The position numbers were made by a program, and so were the translations under genes. A model generated the notes under the pieces. It was given only the letters and a program-made list of their open reading frames with translations. It searched no databases and had not been told where the DNA came from. This document shows, one piece after another, positions 8,357-16,579 of a stretch of DNA of 64,000 bases (within the stretch, counting starts at the first letter, position 1; every line of letters starts with the position of its first letter). Source of the DNA: Streptomyces aurantiacus (lineage in GTDB: Bacteria > Actinomycetota > Actinomycetes > Streptomycetales > Streptomycetaceae); NCBI RefSeq assembly GCF_001418335.1, contig NZ_LIPP01000071.1, positions 10,104 through 74,103 of the forward strand, read 5' to 3'.

Positions 8357-9085
8357 ATGTCCGCAGTCGACAGGGCGTTCCACGGCCTGCGTCACATGAT
8401 CGCGACGGGGCGTCTCGGTCCGGGGGACCGTATTCCGCCGGAGGCCGACCTCGGCGAGGAACTCGGCGTCTCACGGGGCCCGTTGCGCGAGGCCGTACGG
8501 ATGCTCGCGGCCCTGGGCGTGGTCGAGCCGCGGCACGGCTCGGGAACCTACGTCTCCCAGCTCAGGCCGGAAGACATCATCGGAAGCCTCTCGCTGACCC
8601 TCGAACTCCTGCCGCTGCCCGGCCTGTTGGAGGTGTACGAGATCCGGCGGGTGCTGGAGGCGCACGTCGCGGCCAAGGCCGCCGCGCGACGGACGCCCGA
8701 GACGGTGAAGTCGCTCTTCTCCCTCATCGAGGCCATGGAGGCCACCGACGACCCGGCCGAGGCCTCGGACCTCGACCACCGCTTCCACGCCGAGATCGCC
8801 CGGGCCGCCGAGAACCCCACTCTCGCTTCCCTGCTCGCGGTCTTCCGCGCCCGCTCCCGCAAGTACCAGATCTTCACCCTCCCCGAGGGTCCGGAGCTGC
8901 GGCGCAAGAGCGACGCGGACCACCGCGTGCTGGCCACCGCGATCGCCGACCGCGACCCCGGCGCCGCCGCCGGCGCGGCCGAGGCCCATGTCGCCCAGAC
9001 GGAGCGCTGGCTGCGGGCCTTCATGCCGCCCGTGGAGGAAGTGCAGGAAGTGGACAACGACGGAGCCGACGCCACCCCGGCGTGA
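8357..9085 (+). CDS. FadR/GntR family transcriptional regulator
   Basis: A 242-residue GntR regulator of the FadR subfamily. The winged helix lies at residues about 5-70 (GDRIPPEADLGEELGVSRGP followed by LREAVRML and GSGTYVS). The C-terminal all-helical FCD domain binds a small carboxylate-type effector; its likely metal ligands are in DLDHRFHAEIARAAENPTL and DHRVLATAI. The ATG at 8357 is chosen because AGGGGAGG ends eight bases before it; the open frame upstream lacks any conserved sequence. It is divergent from the aminotransferase/ABC operon, and the two palindromes between them are the probable operators. Expected to repress that operon until an effector binds. Confidence 0.92.
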   Translation: MSAVDRAFHGLRHMIATGRLGPGDRIPPEADLGEELGVSRGPLREAVRMLAALGVVEPRHGSGTYVSQLRPEDIIGSLSLTLELLPLPGLLEVYEIRRVLEAHVAAKAAARRTPETVKSLFSLIEAMEATDDPAEASDLDHRFHAEIARAAENPTLASLLAVFRARSRKYQIFTLPEGPELRRKSDADHRVLATAIADRDPGAAAGAAEAHVAQTERWLRAFMPPVEEVQEVDNDGADATPA

Positions 9086-9144
9086 CGCCCCCGCGAACCG
9101 ACGGTCCGTCTGCGGCTCCGGTGACGTGGCTCAAATGGCGGGGC

Positions 9145-10938
9145 TCAGGTGCCGGTCGCCTCCGCCGCCGCCCGCCCCGCCGCGCGGCCCGAGAAGAGGC
9201 AGCCGCCGAGGAACGTGCCCTCCAGGGAGCGGTATCCGTGCACTCCGCCACCGCCGAAGCCGGATACCTCGCCGGCCGCGTACAGTCCGGGAACCGGCGT
9301 GCCGCTCGCGTCCAGGACCCGGCCGGACAGATCGGTCTGGAGGCCGCCGAGGGTCTTGCGGGTGAGGATGTTGAGGCGCACGGCGATGAGCGGCCCGGCG
9401 CTCGAATCCATGATCTTGTGGGCGGCGGCCGTGCGGCTGAGGGTGTCCCCGGGATAGGCGAGGGCGTTGCGGATGCCCATGACCTGGGCGTCCTTGGTGT
9501 ACGGGTTGTCCATCTCCCGGTCGCGTGCGGTGATCTGGCGGGTGAGGTCGGCCAGGTCGATCAGACCGTCGCCGGTCAGTTTGTTCATGCCGCGGACGAG
9601 TTCGGACAGGGTCGTGGCCACGACGAAGTCCACGCCGTTCTTCTTGAACTTCTCGATCGGTTCGGGGGTCTGCCAGATGCGTGAGAGCAGCATCCAGATG
9701 TTCTTCTCGGTGAGGTCCGGGTTCTGCTCGGAGCCGGAGAGCGCGAACTCCTTGGCGAGGATCTTCTGGGTGGTGACGAACCACGAGTAGTCGTGCCCGG
9801 ACGCGGTGATCGACTTGAGCGTGTGGAGGGTGTCGTAACCGGGCATGTCGGGCGCGCTGAAGCGTTTGCCGGTGGCGTCGAACCACATGGACGACGGGCC
9901 CGGCAGGATGCGGATGCCGTGGTCCGGCCAGATGGGGTCGTAGTTCCTGAGCCCCTCGGTGTAGTGCCACATCCGGTCGGGGTTGACAATCCGGCCGCCC
10001 GCCTTCTCGGTGATCGCCAGCATGCGGCCGTCCACATGGGCCGGCACTCCGGTGATCATCGTCTTGGGCGGGGTGCCGAGGCGGGCCGGCCAGTTCTGCC
10101 GTACGAGATCGTGGTTGGCGCCGATGCCGCCGGAGGTGACGATCACGACCGGGGCCCGCAGCTCGAAGTCACCGACGACCGTGCGCGAACTGGGCTTGCC
10201 CCGGGCCGCGTTGCTCGGCTCCAGAACGGCACCGCGGACGCCGGTGACGGCTCCGCCGGCCGTCACGAGTCCGTCGACGCGGTGCCGAAATCTGAAGGTG
10301 ACCTTCCCGTCCGCGACCGCCGCGCGCACCTTCTTCTCGAACGGTTCGACGACCGCCGGTCCGGTGCCCCAGGTGACGTGGAAGCGGGGCACCGAGTTGC
10401 CGTGTCCGTCCGCGAGGCCGCCGCCGCGCTCCGCCCAGCCGACGATCGGGAACCACTGCACGCCCAGGCCGGCGAGCCAGGAACGCTTCTCCCCGGACGC
10501 GAAGTCGACGTACGCCTCGGCCCACTTGTGGGCCCAGTGGTCCTGGCCCGCCGGGTCGTCGATGCCGCGGTCGAAGCCGGCCGTGCCCAGCCAGTCCTGC
10601 CAGGCCAGCTCCTGGGAGTCCTTGATGCCCATCAGCCGCTGCTCGGCGGAGTCGACGAGGAACAGGCCGCCGAAGGACCAGAACGCCTGCCCGCCGAGGT
10701 TCGTGGCGGGTTCCTGGTCGAGCAGCAGGACCTTGCGGCCCGCGGCGGCCAGCTCCGCCGTGGCGACCAGGCCGGCGAGCCCGCCTCCGACGACGATCGC
10801 GTCCGCGTCCGACGACGAGGCCGAGGCGGCGAACGCCGGTGCCGTCGCCTGGGCGAGGGCGGTGCCGGCGAGCGCGCCGCCCGCCACCGTCAGCGCGCGG
10901 CGCCGTGTGATCGCGGCTGGGACCGGGGAGTTCTCCAT
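9145..10938 (-). CDS. twin-arginine FAD-dependent dehydrogenase (KstD/fumarate reductase-like)
   Basis: A 597-residue flavoprotein with a twin-arginine export signal (ITRRRALTVAGGALAGTALA) and the FAD-binding motif VVGGGLAGLVATAEL near residue 48. The C-terminus has PVPGLYAAGEVSGFGGGG, typical of FAD-binding family 2 enzymes such as 3-ketosteroid dehydrogenases and fumarate reductases. An exported location suggests an extracytoplasmic redox role, but the substrate is unknown. The ATG at 10938 has GGAAGG eight bases upstream and directly precedes the signal peptide; the longer open frame was rejected. The gene is divergent from a PucR-like regulator, its likely controller. Confidence 0.88.
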   Translation of the reverse strand: MENSPVPAAITRRRALTVAGGALAGTALAQATAPAFAASASSSDADAIVVGGGLAGLVATAELAAAGRKVLLLDQEPATNLGGQAFWSFGGLFLVDSAEQRLMGIKDSQELAWQDWLGTAGFDRGIDDPAGQDHWAHKWAEAYVDFASGEKRSWLAGLGVQWFPIVGWAERGGGLADGHGNSVPRFHVTWGTGPAVVEPFEKKVRAAVADGKVTFRFRHRVDGLVTAGGAVTGVRGAVLEPSNAARGKPSSRTVVGDFELRAPVVIVTSGGIGANHDLVRQNWPARLGTPPKTMITGVPAHVDGRMLAITEKAGGRIVNPDRMWHYTEGLRNYDPIWPDHGIRILPGPSSMWFDATGKRFSAPDMPGYDTLHTLKSITASGHDYSWFVTTQKILAKEFALSGSEQNPDLTEKNIWMLLSRIWQTPEPIEKFKKNGVDFVVATTLSELVRGMNKLTGDGLIDLADLTRQITARDREMDNPYTKDAQVMGIRNALAYPGDTLSRTAAAHKIMDSSAGPLIAVRLNILTRKTLGGLQTDLSGRVLDASGTPVPGLYAAGEVSGFGGGGVHGYRSLEGTFLGGCLFSGRAAGRAAAEATGT

Positions 10939-11065
10939 GGGCTGCCTTCCGGAGAAGAGGCGGAGGGTGCGGGGCACGTTGCGGGGAGGAGGGTGTGGGG
11001 GCGTTGCGAGGCACGCTGCGGGGAAGGGTGCGGGAGACACCGGGGATGTCCCTGGGACGGCTGCA

Positions 11066-11093
11066 CTGTTGCCGTCGGCGCTGTTACCGTCGG
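11066..11093. promoter_or_regulatory. tandem CTGTTRCCGTCGG repeat
   Basis: CTGTTGCCGTCGG at 11066-11078 and CTGTTACCGTCGG at 11081-11093 form a direct repeat with 15-bp spacing between the divergent FAD dehydrogenase and PucR-like genes. Two matching direct repeats in a divergent promoter region suggest a regulator binding site. No experimental link is known to me. Confidence 0.35.
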
Positions 11094-11210
11094 TAGCTCA
11101 CAGGGAATCAGGTCGTCACATCACCGTGGTAGTGGCCGGACACCAACGTGAGGGCGGCCGCGTTGTGTCCCGGCGACAGCGCGGACGGAGAGCGGACGGA
11201 GAATCGACTC

Positions 11211-12404
11211 ATGGCGGTCGTCCAGGAACGCGAGCCGGTCACGGAGATCCTGCGGACGATGGCCGTCGACGGCGACGTGTGCGGCGAACTCGTCCGCGCG
11301 GCCCGTGCCCACTCCCCCGAGGTCGCCCGGCTCACCGAGGCGGAGAGCCTCTCCCACGTCACCGCCATGATCCGGGCCGCCGGCGCGTGGTTCGCCACCT
11401 TCGACCGGGTCGAGCAACAGGACTTCACCGCCGCCTTGTTACTGGGGGCCGACCGGGCGCGTCAGGGCGTCGCGATGACCGCGGTCCTGCGAGGGGTCCA
11501 GGCCGGCCTGCACCGCGCCGTGGAGATCACCGTCGACCGCTGTCGAACGGCCGGGGTGCCGGACAGCACCCTGCTCGGCGTCGTGCTGCGGCTGAACGAG
11601 TACGGCGACGCCATCGAGCGCCATGTGATCAGCGGGTACCGGGCCGCGGAGCGCGCCACCCCGCACGAGACCGCCGAGATCCGCACGAACGTGCTCCGCA
11701 GGCTGCTGGTCGGCGGAGTCGTGCCGTCCCCCGTGGAGCTGACCGGGGCCGGCCTGCGGCCGGACGGCGGACCGCACCACTGCGTCGTCGCCGACACCGG
11801 CGACCCCGCGGCGGCCCGCCTCCTCACGGACCGGCTCTGCGGACCCGACGCGGTCTTCGGCCTCGTCGAGGGCCGGCCGGCCGGTCTGTGCCGGCGGATG
11901 CCCGGCCTCGGGGAAGCGGCGGCGTCGGCTCTGGTCGTGGTCTCGCCCGCCGCTCGACTGGAGGAGATCCGGCCCCTGTACCGGCTCTGCGTACGGGCCA
12001 TGGACACCGGCGTACGGCAAGGGCGTCGGGGTCTGTACGAACTGACCGACTTCGCCGCCGAGATCGCCCTCGCCGACCAGCCGCTCCTCGGCTCTCAGCT
12101 GAGCGCCCGGCTCCTGGGAGCCCTCGACCGGTCGGACGGCTTCCACCGGCAGCTCGCGCTCACCGCACGGACGTTCCTCGACCACGGCCGGCGCCTGGAC
12201 CAGACCGCGACGGCCCTGTTCACCCACCCCAACACCGTCCGCTACCGGCTCGGCCGCCTCCAGCAGATCACCGGGCACCCACTGACCGACCTCGCGTCCG
12301 GGCCTCTCCCCGAACCGCTGAGCACCCTGCACTGGTGGTGGGCCCTGACCACCTGGCTGGGACAGGGCGAGGACCCGGGCCGGGATGCGCTCTCACCGCC
12401 GTAG
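11211..12404 (+). CDS. PucR/CdaR-type helix-turn-helix regulator with a TTA codon
   Basis: A 397-residue regulator with an N-terminal helical region (about 1-150), a middle domain resembling the GGDEF-like region of CdaR/PucR proteins, and a C-terminal PucR helix-turn-helix (about 325-370, DQTATALFTHPNTVRYRLGR). Codon 77 at 11439-11441 is TTA, read in Streptomyces by the developmental tRNA encoded by bldA. Translation may therefore be limited to later growth. The ATG at 11211 has ACGGAGAA seven bases upstream and is preferred over the earlier in-frame start. It is divergent from the exported FAD dehydrogenase, and its end overlaps the convergent oxidoreductase gene by 12 bases. Confidence 0.88.
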   Translation: MAVVQEREPVTEILRTMAVDGDVCGELVRAARAHSPEVARLTEAESLSHVTAMIRAAGAWFATFDRVEQQDFTAALLLGADRARQGVAMTAVLRGVQAGLHRAVEITVDRCRTAGVPDSTLLGVVLRLNEYGDAIERHVISGYRAAERATPHETAEIRTNVLRRLLVGGVVPSPVELTGAGLRPDGGPHHCVVADTGDPAAARLLTDRLCGPDAVFGLVEGRPAGLCRRMPGLGEAAASALVVVSPAARLEEIRPLYRLCVRAMDTGVRQGRRGLYELTDFAAEIALADQPLLGSQLSARLLGALDRSDGFHRQLALTARTFLDHGRRLDQTATALFTHPNTVRYRLGRLQQITGHPLTDLASGPLPEPLSTLHWWWALTTWLGQGEDPGRDALSPP

Positions 12405-14015
12405 TTCTCCCTGACGGTCGCGGCGGGCCAGCAGGCGCTGGGCGCGGGACAGGCCGGTGGGCAGGTTCCTGCGCAGCGCGGCCCGGGCGGCGTTGGAGCC
12501 CGGGGCCCCGTGCACACCGCCGCCCGGATGTGCGGAGGCCGACGCCAGGTAGAGGTTCCTGACCGGCGTCTCCGGGCGTCCCGTGCCCGGGACGGGGCGG
12601 AAGACGAGCTGCTGGTGCAGGGCCGTGGTGCCGCCGTTGATGGCACCACCGTGCAGATTGGCGTTCAGGGCCTGGAGGGTGGGCGGGGCCAGGATGCGCC
12701 GGGCCCGGATCAGGGCACGGAACCCCGGCGCGAACCGCTCGACCTGCCGCTCGACCCGGTCGGCCATGAGCTCCTGTTCCTTCGCGTCCCAGGTGCCGGT
12801 CAGTCCGTCGTCGCCGGCGTCACCGGTGATCGTCTGCGGGACGTGGGTGTAGGCCCACGCGGACTCGGTGCCCTCGGGCGACCGGGTGGAATCGGCGGTC
12901 GTCATCTGCCCGAACAGCGCGAACGGCCGGTCCGGTACCCGCCCCATGGCGACCTGTGCCGCGAATCGGGTCAACTCGTCGACGCCGTCCGCCAGATGCA
13001 CCGTGCCCGCGTCCGCCGCCCCGGGTGCCTGCCACGGGACGGACCCGTCGAGGGCCCAGTCGACCTTGAAGGTGGCGAAGTCCCACTGGAAGCGGCGCAG
13101 ATCGGCCAGCAGCTGCGGGGGGAGGTCGGCGCTGTCGACCAACTTGCCGTACAGGGCGGGCGCGGACACGTCCGCGAGTACAGCCCGACGGGCGGACACC
13201 GTCTCGCCGCCGGCCGTACGCACCGCCACGGCCCTGCCCTGCCGGACGACGACGCGGCTCACCCGTTCCCCGCAGCGCAGCACACCATCGCGCTCCCGCA
13301 GCCGCCGCGTCAGCGCCTCGACGAGGGCGCCCGAACCACCGACCGGGACGGGGAATCCGTAGGTCTGGCCGAGCATCGACATCAGCCAGCCGAAACCGCC
13401 GCTTCCCGCGGCCTCGGGGGCGAGGTCGGCGTGCAGCGCGTTGCCTGCCAGCAGCAGCCTGCCGCCCTCGCCGCGGAACTCCTCCTCCCCCAGCCGCCGC
13501 ACCGGCAACACCAGCGAGCGTGCGGTGCGCAGCCCTCCGGCGGTCCGCAGGCGCAGGGCCATCCGGGCACCCGCGCGTACCGGCGGGAAGGGTGTGAACA
13601 GCGCTTCCAGGAGGTCGGGGCGCAGCCGTTCCCAGAGCCGGTGCAGCTCGCGCCAGGCGTCGCCGTCGCCGTCGGCGAAGGCGTCCAGGGAGGCGGCGGT
13701 GTCGTCGAGGTTCCGTCCGAGCACGGCGCACCGGCCGTCGGTCAGCGGGTGGGCCAGCACGCGCGGCGCATGGCTCCAGCGCAGCCCGTGCCGCTCCAGG
13801 CGCAGTCCGCGGAGGACGGGCGAGGCGGCGGCCAGCGGGTAGAACGAGCTGAAGAGGTCGTTCGTGAAGTCGGGGTCGACGCCGTGGTCGTGCCGTACGC
13901 CGCCGCCCGGCTCGTCCTGCGCCTCCAGCACCTCGACGCTCCAGCCCTCGTCGGCCAGCAGATTGGCGGCGACGAGCCCGTTGGGGCCCGACCCGACCAC
14001 TACCGCGTCCGGCAT
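12393..14015 (-). CDS. phytoene desaturase-like FAD oxidoreductase
   Basis: A 540-residue flavoprotein of the phytoene desaturase/amine oxidase superfamily. The dinucleotide motif VVGSGPNGLVAANLLADEGW occupies the N-terminus, followed by VEVLEAQDEPGGG. The C-terminal FAD contact is LASASAHPGGGVHGAPGSNA. Length and ends match the family, but no other carotenoid gene (crtB, crtE, crtY) is nearby, so the true substrate may be another polyene or lipid. Downstream on the same strand as the SRPBCC and TetR genes, it may form an operon with the SRPBCC gene 79 bp upstream. It converges with the PucR-like gene with a 12-base overlap. Confidence 0.85.
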   Translation of the reverse strand: MPDAVVVGSGPNGLVAANLLADEGWSVEVLEAQDEPGGGVRHDHGVDPDFTNDLFSSFYPLAAASPVLRGLRLERHGLRWSHAPRVLAHPLTDGRCAVLGRNLDDTAASLDAFADGDGDAWRELHRLWERLRPDLLEALFTPFPPVRAGARMALRLRTAGGLRTARSLVLPVRRLGEEEFRGEGGRLLLAGNALHADLAPEAAGSGGFGWLMSMLGQTYGFPVPVGGSGALVEALTRRLRERDGVLRCGERVSRVVVRQGRAVAVRTAGGETVSARRAVLADVSAPALYGKLVDSADLPPQLLADLRRFQWDFATFKVDWALDGSVPWQAPGAADAGTVHLADGVDELTRFAAQVAMGRVPDRPFALFGQMTTADSTRSPEGTESAWAYTHVPQTITGDAGDDGLTGTWDAKEQELMADRVERQVERFAPGFRALIRARRILAPPTLQALNANLHGGAINGGTTALHQQLVFRPVPGTGRPETPVRNLYLASASAHPGGGVHGAPGSNAARAALRRNLPTGLSRAQRLLARRDRQGELRR

Positions 14016-14094
14016 GGCCGCCTCCCGTCTCGCCGCACGGGGTGCACGGCCGGGGGCATCGTCGTCTCCCGGCCTGTCCCCGGAATACCGCGGG

Positions 14095-14568
14095 TCATAC
14101 CGGCCTCGGCTCCGCGCCGGTGGGCTGAGGCCGGCCCCGGCCGTTCTCGCACACGTCGGCCAGCCGCTTGAGCATGGGCCGGTGCCTCAGCTGGATGAGT
14201 GCCTCCACGCCCATGTTGTGCAGGAAGCCGCCGACGCCCTGCAGCGGATGCTCGTCGATGACCACCAGCGTGTACTCGCCCCAGGGACGCAGTTCGATGG
14301 CGATGCGAGCCGTGCCGAGGGGGCCCGCGTGTGCTTCCAGTTCCAGCTCGTGTCCCTCGTCACACGCCCGTACGACCGTCTCGTTGGTGAAGCAGAGGCT
14401 CCCGAGCCGCACTTCGTAGCCGATGGCCGAGTCCACCTGCGGCCACTGACCACGCACGGGGTACGAGGACGACGTTCCGACGACCCAGTCCGCGTACCGG
14501 GTACCGTCGGCCATGACGGCCCACACCTCGCGGGGGGTCTTCTTGATCAGTCTGTGGCGTACGGCCAC
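14095..14568 (-). CDS. SRPBCC family ligand-binding protein
   Basis: A 157-residue protein with the START/polyketide-cyclase-like SRPBCC helix-grip fold. It begins AVRHRLIKKTPREVWAVMAD and has the central strand pattern LELEAHAGPLGTARIAIELR. Such domains bind hydrophobic ligands or shape polyketides, and no catalytic residue is diagnostic. The pairing with the phytoene desaturase-like gene 79 bp downstream suggests shared transcription and possibly a shared lipid or polyene substrate. The ATG at 14568 is the first in-frame start and is preceded by AGGGAGG. Confidence 0.8.
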   Translation of the reverse strand: MAVRHRLIKKTPREVWAVMADGTRYADWVVGTSSSYPVRGQWPQVDSAIGYEVRLGSLCFTNETVVRACDEGHELELEAHAGPLGTARIAIELRPWGEYTLVVIDEHPLQGVGGFLHNMGVEALIQLRHRPMLKRLADVCENGRGRPQPTGAEPRPV

Positions 14569-14688
14569 GACGGCCTCCCTGGTCTCGCACCCGCCGGTAG
14601 AGGAGTGATCGGTCCCGAGTCCCCCGGCATCCGAGGTTCAACCGAGGCATCGGTCCAACCGAGGAGTCGATTCGACCGAGGCGTCCAG

Positions 14689-15279
14689 TCATCCCTCGGT
14701 CTGCCAGCCGCGGAGGATCGCGCCGAGGGCCTGCTCGGCGAGCCGTTGTGCGCGCTCGGTCCCGACCGTGCCGAGACGGCCGAGCGAGGCCATGCCGTAC
14801 AGCGTGCCCCACACGATCTCGCAGGCCTCGTCGTGGTCGGCCAGCTCCACGCCGTGCGCGTCCGACCATGTCGCGAGCAGTTCCTTCAGGACGTCGATGG
14901 CCGGTTCCGCGGCGCGCCTGCGCTCGTCCGCGTCGACCACGGTGCCGTTCATGGCCTCGTAGAGATGAGGATGCTCGCCCGCGAAGCGCACGTACGCGGA
15001 CGCGGCCCGCAGCATGCGCCGGTCGATGTCGGGCTCCTCGGCGACCCGCCTGAGCTCGGCCAGCAACAGGCCGTGACCGTGCCCGACCAGCCGCAGCACG
15101 AGCGCGTCCTTGTTGGCGAAGTGCTGATAGACGACCGGCGCCGTGTACTCCACGTCGGCCGCGATGCGCCGGACGGTCAGCGCGGCGGCGCCCTCGCTCT
15201 CAAGGACGCGCAGCGCGGCCTCGATGATCCGGTCGTGGGTGCTCGCCCGTTCGCGGGCCCGTCGTGTGCTGTTCGGCAT
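14689..15279 (-). CDS. TetR family transcriptional regulator
   Basis: A 196-residue TetR repressor. The N-terminal DNA-binding domain includes LTVRRIAADVEYTAPVVYQH at about residues 34-53 followed by FANKDALVLRLVG. The C-terminal ligand domain carries a region resembling the WHG-type TetR C-terminal domain (YEAMNGT...EIVWGTLYGMASLGRLG). It is divergent from the Dabb gene, and the perfect dyad at 15356-15384 in the shared promoter region is almost certainly its operator. It may also regulate the SRPBCC and oxidoreductase genes downstream on its own strand. The inducer is unknown. Confidence 0.92.
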   Translation of the reverse strand: MPNSTRRARERASTHDRIIEAALRVLESEGAAALTVRRIAADVEYTAPVVYQHFANKDALVLRLVGHGHGLLLAELRRVAEEPDIDRRMLRAASAYVRFAGEHPHLYEAMNGTVVDADERRRAAEPAIDVLKELLATWSDAHGVELADHDEACEIVWGTLYGMASLGRLGTVGTERAQRLAEQALGAILRGWQTEG

Positions 15280-15355
15280 GTCCCGTCACTTCGCTTCGAT
15301 GGCTTCCCGGACAGTAACCGCTCTTCTTGACAACGCTGCCGCCACCTCCTTACGT

Positions 15356-15384
15356 TAACGACGTTAGAAAATCTAACGTCGTTA
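15356..15384. promoter_or_regulatory. TetR operator, 29-bp perfect dyad
   Basis: TAACGACGTTAGA is repeated as its exact reverse complement after a three-base AAA spacer. Each arm itself holds an 11-bp palindrome, TAACGACGTTA and TAACGTCGTTA, with centres 18 bp apart. CGTTAACG directly precedes the left arm. The architecture suits cooperative binding of two TetR dimers. It ends 18 bases before the Dabb start. Confidence 0.85.
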
Positions 15385-15402
15385 GAAAACGAGGTGCAGG
15401 GA

Positions 15403-15807
15403 ATGATCTACCACATCAATCGCGCCAAGATGAAGGCGAGCGCGACACCGGACCAGATCGAGGCGGCGCTGGAGAGCTGGCGCGAACAGGGCAGGTCGGT
15501 GCCCTCCGTCAAGTCCTTCATCATCGGCCGCGATCTCGGCGGCGACTTCGAGTACAGCGCGGTGTTCGCCGTCGAGGACCTGGACGGCCTCTTCGAGTAC
15601 CTGACGCACCCGACGACCTACGCGACCGATGACCTGGGGCTGAACCTGGTGGAGGACCTCACCATCTTCGACGTCAGCGACGACGACGACCCCGAGCTGA
15701 ACGCGAAGATCCAGGAGTTGCACCGGCGCCGCAACGAGCTCAACCCCGAGGTGGCCGGGATGCTGGCCGACGTGCCCACCTACCGTGGCGCCGGCGTGGA
15801 CGACTGA
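15403..15807 (+). CDS. Dabb (stress-responsive alpha/beta-barrel) family protein
   Basis: A 134-residue protein with the dimeric ferredoxin-like Dabb fold (MIYHINRAKMKASATPDQIE, then PSVKSFIIGRDLGGDFEYSA). Family members include polyketide cyclases, decarboxylases and uncharacterised stress proteins, so activity cannot be assigned. About 35 residues at the C-terminus (NAKIQELHRRRNELNPEVAG onward) extend beyond the core. The ATG at 15403 is preferred over GTG at 15394 because GAGG sits eight bases upstream. The TetR dyad covers its promoter, so it is probably induced by the TetR ligand. Confidence 0.85.
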   Translation: MIYHINRAKMKASATPDQIEAALESWREQGRSVPSVKSFIIGRDLGGDFEYSAVFAVEDLDGLFEYLTHPTTYATDDLGLNLVEDLTIFDVSDDDDPELNAKIQELHRRRNELNPEVAGMLADVPTYRGAGVDD

Positions 15808-15833
15808 TCACGGCGCGCAGATGATCCACCCCT

Positions 15834-15871
15834 GCGCGCGTTCGCGGTGCCGGCCACGGCCGCGAGCGCGC
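15834..15871 (+). terminator. stem-loop after the Dabb gene
   Basis: GCGCGCGTTCGCGG pairs with CCGCGAGCGCGC across a 12-base loop, with one bulged base. It starts 27 bases past the Dabb stop, and no T-run follows, as is usual in Streptomyces. Confidence 0.45.
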
Positions 15872-15932
15872 GTGGAGGGAGGCGGTCGGCTGCTCGGGCA
15901 CGGCGCGACGATGATCGCCTATCTTGGCGCGT

Positions 15933-16328
15933 ATGCAGTCATACACGATCGGCCAGGCCGCGCGTCTGCTCGGGGTGAGCCCGGACACCGCGCGGCGGTG
16001 GGCGGACGCGGGCCGGATGATCACCCACCGGGACGAGGGCGGGCGACGCCTCATCGACGGCAAGGAGCTGGCCGCCTTCTCCGTCGAGCTGGCCAAGAGC
16101 GGTGACGGCGAGGAGGACCCGTCGTACACCTCCGTCCGCAACGCCTTCCCCGGCATCGTCACGGCCGTGAAGCTCGGTGATGTCGCCGCCCAGGTGGAGA
16201 TCCAGGCCGGCCCGCACCGGCTGGTGTCGCTGCTGACGCGCGAGGCCGTGGAGGAGTTGGGGCTGGAGGTCGGGGTGGAGGCCACCGCCCGGGTGAAGTC
16301 GACGAACGTGCACATCGACCGGGCCTGA
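15933..16328 (+). CDS. HTH-TOBE (molybdate-binding) protein
   Basis: A 131-residue two-domain protein. Residues 1-55 form a MerR/excisionase-like helix-turn-helix (YTIGQAARLLGVSPDTARRW), and residues about 65-131 form one TOBE/Mop domain (YTSVRNAFPGIVTAVKLGDV ... LEVGVEATARVKSTNVHIDR) that binds molybdate or tungstate oligomerically. It sits 251 bp upstream of modA on the same strand, so it is probably a molybdate sensor or store controlling modABC. TATCTT lies seven bases before the ATG at 15933, giving the layout of a leaderless transcript; this also argues against the TTG start three codons earlier. Such short HTH-Mop proteins differ from the longer ModE. Confidence 0.88.
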   Translation: MQSYTIGQAARLLGVSPDTARRWADAGRMITHRDEGGRRLIDGKELAAFSVELAKSGDGEEDPSYTSVRNAFPGIVTAVKLGDVAAQVEIQAGPHRLVSLLTREAVEELGLEVGVEATARVKSTNVHIDRA

Positions 16329-16579
16329 GAGCGGTACGGACGGGCCGTGTCCCCTCCCGGACGGTCACACCTGAACGCACGTTCCACCCAAACGCACATG
16401 CGGCCTAATGGTGGTCCATGTTCCGGCTCATGCGAAGTGATGAGACACTTTCCCCTCGCATCTGCCGCAGTATCGTCAGCGCATGCCGGTCGTCGGCAGA
16501 CCGGGGACTGTGCACGGCGCACGGTGCGTCAGGACACACAGGTGATCGGTCCGTCAGGGCCAGAGGGAGTGGACACGTC

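Noticed and set aside
9983..12562. Long open frame of 859 codons on the plus strand
   Set aside because: It runs antisense to the FAD dehydrogenase and then out of frame through the PucR-like gene. No conserved motif or plausible start is present.
12393..14568. Carotenoid biosynthesis cluster
   Set aside because: Only one phytoene-desaturase-like gene is present, next to an SRPBCC protein. No synthase or cyclase gene is near, so a carotenoid role cannot be supported.
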